Both the position numbers and the translations under genes were made by a program. Below, piece after piece: positions 35,044 to 44,359 of a stretch of DNA of 64,000 nt. This DNA is from Chlorocebus sabaeus. Taxonomy: Eukaryota > Chordata > Mammalia > Primates > Cercopithecidae. Numbering within the stretch: position 1 is the stretch's first letter; every line of letters begins with the position of its first letter. Location of the stretch: the NCBI RefSeq assembly GCF_047675955.1, contig NC_132909.1, forward strand, positions 39,359,931 through 39,423,930, given 5' to 3'. The notes under the pieces are model-generated. The model saw only the letters and a list, made by a program, of their open reading frames with translations, was not told the DNA's origin and made no database searches.

Positions 35044-37359
35044 ATGTCTGGGACACAGATCGCTTCCCAGTCCGTCAGGGAGACACTCCTCGGACATCCG
35101 TGCGGTGACGGTTTCTCTCTCCAAACCTGTTTCTGCTTGCTTGGCCAGGTTCCTTGACCCTGGAGCTCTTGGCTCCCATACGTGTCTCCGGCAGGGAAGC
35201 TGTCTTGCTCTCCCTGTTTCTCCTCATGGCTGGGTGGCCTGCCTCGCATGAGCGGTAGGCGACCGTGACTGGCCTTGTCTTCTTGGACAGGCGGTGCGGC
35301 ACTTCCCCTCTGCACTTCCCCTCTCGTTCTTCAGGGACAGCCTCTCCTCTGCTCCTCTGAGCGGGTGGACTGACTCCCTGAATCTTCTGGCCCCCTCCTG
35401 GATCCCAGGCGTTCTTTGATTTCCCCTGGAATCCACGGACAGGTCCCTTGGGACCCTCTTCCACCCGGGCACAGGCCTGGACTCCGCCGTTGGTTTCGCC
35501 GTCGCCCCGTAGGCCCGGGCTGACACGCATTCACGTCGTCTGCTCGGGGATCGGCCAGTGCCACGCGTGGGACCATTGGCTCCGCGGCGGAACCGCCCCG
35601 TCCCTGTTTGCGCGTGTCCTGGAAAGCAGAGGCAGCTTGCAGGAGCCCCGGGGCTTTTGCAAGCGGGGCTAGGCCGCCGCTCTTTCAGAGGGGGAGGGAG
35701 GCCCAGGGCTCGTGGGTCAGTGAATTTTCGGCTGGCACCACGCCTTAAGGCCCAGGGGATGATTCTGTGCTGCAGGGAGGCCCCGCCTGCCTCAGCCCAT
35801 GATGGCGAGCCCATCCTTTCTCACCCGGAGGGGGCCAAAATCCCATCTCAAGAGGAGTCCTGAGACCCCAGCAGAGGCCCTGAAGCTCCCCCTCCACCGG
35901 TGGAAGTCGGCTCAAGGAGGTCCTGAAGACAGGACTCCGGGGATCTTGCTACTGGGATGCCCGCGGCCCCTTCTCCCACGCCGCCCCCTGCTGGAGCCCG
36001 GATCCGGCCGCCGCCGGGGCTGCGGCGACAGCCCCCAGCGACCCCCACCCCCCCTCCCCGCTTCCCCGTGCCCCTCCGCGCACACGCCCCCTCCCACCCC
36101 ATCCCCGGCCCCGGCGCCCCGCGCAGCCGCCGTTGTTTAAACGGGCCGCTGCCTGACTTCCAGGTGGGGAGCGCGAGTGGGCCCGGCGCGGCAGGGCCAG
36201 TGCGCATGCGCGAGGCGCGAGCGGCCGCTGGCGTCACAGCGGTTCCCACGGTTGTCTTAGAAACCAGCCCCCTGAGGCTTGGCAAAGCCGGAGCCCTCCG
36301 TGCCGGTGCTTTGGTGTCGGGGCTGCGGGGCTCCTCTGCCTCACCTCTCCACGGGGTCGACAGGAATGTCTCCGGACGGACGCCGGGAGTCGCAAGGCGC
36401 CGGCCAGGAGGACAAAACCGCCGGCGGAGTGCGGCGGAAGAGACGCGTGGTCCCAGCATCAGGCCTGCCCCGACGGTGTTGGGGTGAGTCTCCCCAAAAG
36501 TCTTGCCCCCGTGATCTCCACGACCGTTCCGCCCGCCTGTCCGTGGGCTGCTCTCTCCCCCGAGGGGCCTTCACGCCCGGAGCAGAAGCCTGCAGCGTCA
36601 GGGGGGCTGTGTGCCTGCGGGGGCTGCGTTTCTGTGCCGCTGCTGCCGTGGGACTGTGTGTGTCTGCGTCTCTCCCATTCTCTCTTGTCTCTCTAGCGCT
36701 CACTCTCTGTGTGTCTTTCCCTCTTTCTGCCGGTTTGTGTGTGCCTGCCCGTGTGCGTGGGTGCGTTCGGACGAATGCGCCCCGTGCGCCCAAAGGCGAC
36801 TTCTTGCGTGTCGGCCTGGCTCTGCCGAGCCTCTTTCTTCTGCCTCTGTGCCTGGGTCTTGCGGTGGGCTCGTCAGTGGTTTTCGCCGCCGTTCCGGTTC
36901 CGCTCGGGGTCCCTGAGGGCCACGACCGCGTGAGGAGATGCGTCTTCCCCAGCAGCAGTGGAGAAATCTGGTTACCCTTCCCGATCGGACCCCCTCCTGG
37001 GATCAAGATAACCACAGTCCAGCCAGGGACAAAAGCCCCAGAGGAGCTCATCGTCCTGCAGGAGAGGAGCAGACCCGCCTCAGAGGAGAGGCCTGTACCT
37101 TTTCACGGCGCTTCTCTGAGCAATGAAGTTGCACCAAGGCAGAAGCTTGAAGACGAAGCCGGGAAGGGGAGATGCCAGGCCTCCCGGTCCCTGGAACGCT
37201 GGCCTCTCTGGACAAGGCAGCCGTTGGGCAACCCTCCCCTTAGGCCGGCGGCGGTGGCAGCGGGCAGTATCCGGCCTGGGCTCCGGCCTCTGCTCTGCCC
37301 TGCCTCTTGCTCTGTCTCCCCTGTCTCTCGGGGGCCTACACGCTTCTCGGTCTGGCTGA
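35044..37359 (+). repeat. Macrosatellite unit 16 (type F)
   Basis: 2,316 bp. It is the third member of the homogenised run. Private changes include CTCTCTAGCGC near 36694 and CCCCTGGAATC near 35425. Confidence 0.95.
35981..36237 (-). promoter_or_regulatory. Unit 16 regulatory block: intact, TTTAAA flank changed
   Basis: CTCF core at 35981-35994. NRF1 palindrome at 36201-36211. GGCGTCAC at 36230-36237. GTTTAAAC present. Confidence 0.75.
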
Positions 37360-38296
37360 ATGTCTGGGACACAGATCGCTTCCCAGTCCGTCAGGGAGAC
37401 ACTCCTCGGACATCCGTGCGGTGACGGTTTCTCTCTCCAAACCTGTTTCTGCTTGCTTGGCCAGATTCCTTGACCCTGGAGCTCTTGGCTCCCATATGTG
37501 TCTCCGGCAGGGAAGCTGTCTTGCTCTCCCTGTTTCTCCTCATGGCTGGGTGGCCTGCCTCGCATGAGCGGTAGGCGACCGTGACTGGCCTTGTCTTCTT
37601 GGACAGGCGGTGCGGCACTTCCCCTCTGCACTTCCCCTCTCGTTCTTCAGGGACAGCCTCTCCTCTGCTCCTCTGAGCGGGTGGACTGACTCCCTGAATC
37701 TTCTGGCCCCCTCCTGGATCCCAGGCGTTCTTTGATTTCCCTTGGAATCCACGGACAGGTCCCTTGGGACCCTCTTCCACCCGGGCACAGGCCTGGACTC
37801 CGCCGTTGGGTTCGCCGTCGCCCCGTAGGCCCGGGCTGACACGCATTCACGTCGTCTGTTCGGGGATCGGCCAGTGCCACGCGTGGGGCCATTGGCTCCG
37901 CGGCGGAACCGCCCCGTCCCTGTTTGCGCGTGTCCTGGAAAGCAGAGGCAGCTTGCAGGAGCCCCGGGGCTTTTGCAAGCGGGGCTAGGCCGCCGCTCTT
38001 TCAGAGGGGGAGGGAGGCCCAGGGCTCGTGGGTCAGTGAATTTTCGGCTGGCACCACGCCTTAAGGCCCAGGGGATGATTCTGTGCTGCAGGGAGGCCCC
38101 GCCTGCCTCAGCCCATGATGGCGAGCCCATCCTTTCTCACCCGGAGGGGGCCAAAATCCCATCTCAAGAGGAGTCCTGAGACCCCAGCAGAGGCCCTGAA
38201 GCTCCCCCTCCACCGGTGGAAGTCGGCTCAAGGAGGTCCTGAAGACAGGACTCCGGGGATCTTGCTACTGGGATGCCCGCGGCCCCTTCTCCCACG

Positions 38297-38553
38297 CCGC
38301 CCCCTGCTGGAGCCCAGATCCGGCCGCCGCCGGGGCTGCGGCGACAGCCCCCAGCGACCCCCACCCCCCCTCCCCGCTTCCCCGTGCCCCTCCGCGCACA
38401 CGCCCCCTCCCACCCCATCCCCGGCCCCGGCGCCCCGCGCAGCCGCCGTTGTTTAAAGGGGCCGCAGCCTGACTTCCAGGTGGGGAGCGCGAGTGGGCCC
38501 GGCGCGGCAGGGCCAGTGCGCATGCGCGAGGCGCGAGCGGCCGCTGGCGTCAC
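38297..38553 (-). promoter_or_regulatory. Unit 17 regulatory block: all elements intact
   Basis: CTCF core at 38297-38310. NRF1 palindrome at 38517-38527. GGCGTCAC at 38546-38553. TTTAAA is back in its common GTTTAAAG context. Confidence 0.75.
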
Positions 38554-39403
38554 AGCGGTTCCCACGGTTGTCTTAGAAACCAGCCCCCTGAGGCTTGGCA
38601 AAGCCGGAGCCCTCCGTGCCGGTGCTTGGGTGTCGGGGCTGCGGGGCTCCTGCCTACCTCACCTCTCCACGGGGTTGACAGGAACGTCTCCGGACGGACG
38701 CCGGGAGTCGCAAGGCGCCGGCCAGGAGGTCAAAACCGCAGGCGGAGTCCCGGGGAAGAGGCGCGTGGTCCCAGCATCAGGCCTGCCCCGACGGTGTTGG
38801 GGTGAGTCTCCCCAAAAGTCTTGCCCCCGTGATCTCCACGACCGTTCCGCCCGCCTGTCCGTGGGCTGCTCTCTCCCCCGAGGGGCCTTCAGGCCCGGAG
38901 CAGAAACCAGCATCGTCGGGGGGGCTGTGTGCCTGCGGGGGCTGCGTTTCTGTGCCGCTGCTGCCGTGGGACTGTGTGTGTCTGCGTCTCTCCCATTCTC
39001 TCTTGTCTCTCTGGCCCTCACTCTCTGTGTGTCTTTCCCTCTTTCTGCCGGTTTGTGTGTGCCTGCCCGTGTGCGTGGCTGCGTTCGGACGAATGCGCCC
39101 GGACGAATGCGGCCGCTGCGCCCAAAGGCGACTTCTTGCGTGTCGGCCTGGCTCTGCCGAGCCTCTTTCTTCTGCCTCTGTGCCTGGGTCTTGCGGCGGG
39201 CTCGTCAGTGGTTTCCGCCGCCGTTCCGCTCGGGGTCCCTGAGGGCCACGACCGCGTGAGGAGATGCGTCTTCCCCAGCAGCAGTGGAGAAATCTCCTTA
39301 CCCTTGCCGATCGGACCCCCTCCTGGGATCAAGATAACCACAGTCCAGCCAGGGACAAAAGCCCCAGAGGAGCTCATCGTCCTGCAGGAGAGGAGCAGAC
39401 CCG

Positions 39404-39454
39404 CCTCAGAGAACGCTCAGAGAACGCCTCAGAGAACGCTCAGAGAAGCGTACG
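39404..39454 (+). repeat. Unit-17-specific short tandem expansion
   Basis: Where other units read CCTCAGAGGAGAGGCTTGTACC (22 bp before TTTTCACGG), this unit has 51 bp built from CTCAGAGAACG repeats, a net gain of 29 bp. It is found in no other unit and appears to be a private replication-slippage or templated-insertion event. Confidence 0.9.
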
Positions 39455-39714
39455 TTTTCACGGCGCTTCTCTGAGAAATGAAGTTGCACCAAGGCAGAAG
39501 CTTGAAGAGGAAGCCGGGAAGGGGAGATGCCAGGCCTCCCGGTCCCTGGAACGCTGGCCTCTCTGGACAAGGCAGCCGTTGGGCAACCCTCCCCTTAGGC
39601 CCGCGGCGGTGGCAGCGGGCAGTATCCGGCCTGGGCTGCGGCCTCTGCTCTGCCCTGCCTCTTGCTCTGTCTCCCCTGTCTCTCGGGGGCCTACACGCTT
39701 CTCGGTCTGGCTGA

Positions 39715-42042
39715 ATGTCTGGGACACAGATCGCTTCCCAGTCCGTCAGGGAGACACTCCTCGGACATCCGTGCGGTGACGGTTTCTCTCTCCAAACCTG
39801 TTTCTGCTTGCTTGGCCAGGTTCCTTGACCCTGGAGCTCTTGGCTCCCATACGTGTCTCCGGCAGGGAAGCTGTCTTGCTCTCCCTGTTTCTCCTCATGG
39901 CTGGGTGGCCTGCCTCGCATGAGCGGTAGGCGACCGTGACTGGCCTTGTCTTCTTGGACAGGCGGTGGGGCACTTCCCCTCTGCACTTCCCCTCTCGTTC
40001 TTGAGGGACAGCCTCTCCTCTGCTCCTCTGAGCGGGTGGACTGACTCCCTGAATCTTCTGGCCCCCTCCTGGATCCCAGGCGTTCTTTGATTTCCCTTGG
40101 AATCCACGGACAGGTCCCTTGGGACCCTCTTCCACCCGGGCACAGGCCTGGACTCCGCCGTTGGTTTCGCCGTCGCCCCGTAGGCCCGGGCTGACACGCA
40201 TTCACGTCGTCTGCTCGGGGATCGGCCAGTGCCACGCGTGGGGCCATTGGCTCCGCGGCGGAACCGCGGCGGAACTGCCCCGTCCCTGTTTGCACGTGTC
40301 CTGGAAAGCAGAGGCAGCTTGCAGGAGCCCCGGGGCTTTTGCAAGCGGGGCTAGGCCGCCGCTCTTTCAGAGGGGGAGGGAGGCCCAGGGCTCGTGGGTC
40401 AGTGAATTTTCGGCTGGCACCACGCCTTAAGGCCCAGGGGATGATTCTGTGCTGCAGGGAGGCCCCGCCTGCCTCAGCCCATGATGGCGAGCCCATCCTT
40501 TCTCACCCGGAGGGGTCCAAAATCCCATCTCAAGAGGAGTCCTGAGACCCCAGCAGAGGCCCTGAAGCTCCCCCTCCATCGGTGGAAGTCGGCTCAAGGA
40601 GGTCCTGAAGACAGGACTCCGGGGATCTTGCTACTGGGATGCCCGCGGCCCCTTCTCCCACGCCGCCCCCTGCTGGAGCCCGGATCCGGCCGCCGCCGGG
40701 GCTGCGGCGGCAGCCCCCAGCGACCCCCACACCCCCTCCCCGCTTCCCCGTGGCCCTCCGCGCACACGCCCCCTCCCACCCCATCCCCGGCCCCGGCGCC
40801 CCCGCAGGCGCCGTTGTTTAAAGGGGCCGCAGCCTCACTTCCAGGTGGGGAGCGCGAGTGGGCCCGGCGCGGCAGGGCCAGTGCGCATGCGCGAGGCGCG
40901 AGCGGCCCCTGGCGTCACAGCGGTTCCCACGGTTGTCTTAGAAACCAGCCCCCTGAGGCTTGGCAAAGCAAGAGCCCTCCGTGCCGGTGCTTGGGTGTCG
41001 GGGCTGCGGGGCTCCTGCCTCCCTCACCTCTCCACGGGGTCGACAGGAACGTCTCCGGACGGACGCCGGGAGTCGCAAGGCGCCGGCCAGGAGGACAAAA
41101 CCGCAGGCGGAGTCCGGGGGAAGAGGCGCGTGGTCCCAGCATCAGGCCTGCCCGGACGGTGTTGGGGTGAGTCTCCCCAAAAGTCTTGCCCCCGTGATCT
41201 CCACGACCGTTCCGCCCGCCTGTCCGTGGGCTGCTCTCTCCCCCGAGGGGCCTTCACGCCCGGAGCAGAAGCCTGCAGCGTCAGGGGGGCTGTGTGCCTG
41301 CGGGGGCTGCGTTTCTGTGCCGCTGCTGCCGTGGGACTGTGTGTGTCTGCGTCTCTCCCATTGTCTCTTGTCTCTCTGGCGCTCACTCTCTGTGTGTCTT
41401 TCCCTCTTTCTGCCGGTTTGTGTGTGCCTGCCCGTGTGCGTGGGTGCGTTCGGACGAATTGGCCCGGTGCGCCCAAAGGCGAATTCTTGCGTGTCGGCCT
41501 GGCTCTGCCGAGCCTCTTTCTTCTGCCTCTGTGCCTGGGTCTTGCGGTGGGCTCGTCAGTGGTTTTCGCCGCCGTTCCGGTTCCGCTCGGGGTCCCTGAG
41601 GGCCACGACCGCGTGAGGAGATGCGTCTTCCCCAGCAGCAGTGGAGAAATCTCGTTACCCTTCCCGATCGGACCCCCTCCTGGGATCAAGATAACCACAG
41701 TCCAGCCAGGGACAAAAGCCCCAGAGGAGCTCATCGCCCTGCAGGGTAGGAGCAGACCCGCCTCAGAGGAGAGGCTTGTACCTTTTCACGGCGCTTCTCT
41801 GAGCAATGAAGTTGCACCAAGGCAGAAGCTTGAAGACGAAGCCGGGAAGGGGAGATGCCAGGCCTCCCGGTCCCTGGAACGCTGGCCTCTCTGGACAAGG
41901 CAGCCGTTGGGCAACCCTCCCCTGAGGCCCGCGGCGGTGGCAGCGGGCAGTATCCGTCCTGGGCTCCGGCCTCTGCTCTGCCCTCCCTCTTGCTCTGTCT
42001 CCCCTGTTTCTCGGGGGCCTACACGCTTCTCGGTCTGGCTGA
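39715..42042 (+). repeat. Macrosatellite unit 18 (type H)
   Basis: 2,328 bp. Type H marks are GCGGCCCCTGGCG near 40903 (NotI-type octamer lost), CGCCCCCGCAGGCGCCG near 40796, GAATTGGCCCGG near 41456 and GGCGAATTCTTG near 41479. Most of it repeats in unit 19 at 2,317 bp. Confidence 0.95.
40663..40918 (-). promoter_or_regulatory. Unit 18 regulatory block: all elements intact
   Basis: CTCF core at 40663-40676. NRF1 palindrome at 40882-40892. GGCGTCAC at 40911-40918. The C-tract between CTCF and TTTAAA is interrupted by A (CCCCCACACCCCC). Confidence 0.75.
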
Positions 42043-44359
42043 ATGTCTGGGACACAGATCGCTTCCCAGTCCGTCAGGGAGACACTCCTCGGACATCCGT
42101 GCGGTGACGGTTTCTCTCTCCAAACCTGTTTCTGCTTGCTTGGCCAGGTTCCTTGACCCTGGAGCTCTTGGCTCCCATATGTGTCTCCGGCAGGGAAGCT
42201 GTCTTGCTCTCCCTGTTTCTCCTCATGGCTGGGTGGCCTGCCTCGCATGAGCGGTAGGCGACCGTGACTGGCCTTGTCTTCTTGGACAGGCGGTGCGGCA
42301 CTTCCCCTCTGCACTTCCCCTCTCGTTCTTCAGGGACAGCCTCTCCTCTGCTCCTCTGAGCGGGTGGACTGACTCCCTGAATCTTCTGGCCCCCTCCTGG
42401 ATCCCAGGCGTTCTTTGATTTCCCTTGGAATCCACGGACAGGTCCCTTGGGACCCTCTTCCACCCGGGCACAGGCCTGGACTCCGCCGTTGGTTTCGCCG
42501 TCGCCCCGTAGGCCCGGGCTGACACGCATTCACGTCGTCTGCTCGGGGATCGGCCAGTGCCACGCGTGGGGCCATTGGCTCCGCGGCGGAACCGCCCCGT
42601 CCCTGTTTGCGCGTGTCCTGGAAAGCAGAGGCAGCTTGCAGGAGCCCCGGGGCTTTTGCAAGCGGGGCTAGGCCGCCGCTCTTTCAGAGGGGGAGGGAGG
42701 CCCAGGGCTCGTGGGTCAGTGAATTTTCGGCTGGCACCACGCCTTAAGGCCCAGGGGATGATTCTGTGCTGCAGGGAGGCCCCGCCTGCCTCAGCCCATG
42801 ATGGCGAGCCCATCCTTTCTCACCCGGAGGGGTCCAAAATCCCATCTCAAGAGGAGTCCTGAGACCCCAGCAGAGGCCCTGAAGCTCCCCCTCCATCGGT
42901 GGAAGTCGGCTCAAGGAGGTCCTGAAGACAGGACTCCGGGGATCTTGCTACTGGGATGCCCGCGGCCCCTTCTCCCACGCCGCCCCCTGCTGGAGCCCGG
43001 ATCCGGCCGCCGCCGGGGCTGCGGCGGCAGCCCCCAGCGACCCCCACACCCCCTCCCCGCTTCCCCGTGGCCCTCCGCGCACACGCCCCCTCCCACCCCA
43101 TCCCCGGCCCCGGCGCCCCCGCAGGCGCCGTTGTTTAAAGGGGCCGCAGCCTCACTTCCAGGTGGGGAGCGCGAGTGGGCCCGGCGCGGCAGGGCCAGTG
43201 CGCATGCGCGAGGCGCGAGCGGCCCCTGGCGTCACAGCGGTTCCCACGGTTGTCTTAGAAACCAGCCCCCTGAGGCTTGGCAAAGCAAGAGCCCTCCGTG
43301 CCGGTGCTTGGGTGTCGGGGCTGCGGGGCTCCTGCCTCCCTCACCTCTCCACGGGGTCGACAGGAACGTCTCCGGACGGACGCCGGGAGTCGCAAGGCGC
43401 CGGCCAGGAGGACAAAACCGCAGGCGGAGTCCGGGGGAAGAGGCGCGTGGTCCCAGCATCAGGCCTGCCCGGACGGTGTTGGGGTGAGTCTCCCCAAAAG
43501 TCTTGCCCCCGTGATCTCCACGACCGTTCCGCCCGCCTGTCCGTGGGCTGCTCTCTCCCCCGAGGGGCCTTCACGCCCGGAGCAGAAGCCTGCAGCGTCA
43601 GGGGGGCTGTGTGCCTGCGGGGGCTGCGTTTCTGTGCCGCTGCTGCCGTGGGACTGTGTGTGTCTGCGTCTCTCCCATTCTCTCTTGTCTCTCTGGCGCT
43701 CACTCTCTGTGTGTCTTTCCCTCTTTCTGCCGGTTTGTGTGTGCCTGCCCGTGTGCGTGGGTGCGTTCGGACGAATTGGCCCGGTGCGCCCAAAGGCGAA
43801 TTCTTGCGTGTCGGCCTGGCTCTGCCGAGCCTCTTTCTTCTGCCTCTGTGCCTGGGTCTTGCGGTGGGCTCGTCAGTGGTTTTCGCCGCCGTTCCGGTTC
43901 CGCTCGGGGTCCCTGAGGGCCACGACCGCGTGAGGAGATGCGTCTTCCCCAGCAGCAGTGGAGAAATCTCGTTACCCTTCCCGATCGGACCCCCTCCTGG
44001 GATCAAGATAACCACAGTCCAGCCAGGGACAAAAGCCCCAGAGGAGCTCATCGCCCTGCAGGGTAGGAGCAGACCCGCCTCAGAGGAGAGGCTTGAACCT
44101 TTACACGGCGCTTCTCTGAGCAATGAAGTTGCACCAAGGCAGAAGCTTGAAGACGAAGCCGGGAAGGGGAGATGCCAGGCCTCCCGGTCCCTGGAACGCT
44201 GGCCTCTCTGGACAAGGCAGCCGTTGGGCAACCCTCCCCTTAGGCCCGCGGCGGTGGCAGCGGGCAGTATCCGGCCTGGGCTCCGGCCTCTGCTCTGCCC
44301 TCCCTCTTGCTCTGTCTCCCCTGTTTCTCGGGGGCCTACACGCTTCTCGGTCTGGCTGA
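42043..44359 (+). repeat. Macrosatellite unit 19 (type H)
   Basis: 2,317 bp. It is nearly identical to unit 18 over the regulatory and right-hand parts, including the private EcoRI-type GAATTC near 43797. It has a single GCGGCGGAACC copy near 42583 and private GAACCTTTACACGG near 44094. Confidence 0.95.
42980..43235 (-). promoter_or_regulatory. Unit 19 regulatory block: all elements intact
   Basis: CTCF core at 42980-42993. NRF1 palindrome at 43199-43209. GGCGTCAC at 43228-43235. It has the same interrupted C-tract as unit 18. Confidence 0.75.

Larger units (their letters stand above)
37360..39714 (+). repeat. Macrosatellite unit 17 (type G, longest unit)
   Basis: 2,355 bp. It is lengthened by a private minisatellite-like expansion at 39404-39454 and a doubled GAATGCG element. 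The second GAATGCG copy carries an extra GCGGCCGC at about 39109. Other private marks are GTTGACAGG near 38675 and AGCCCAGATCC near 38312. Confidence 0.95.
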
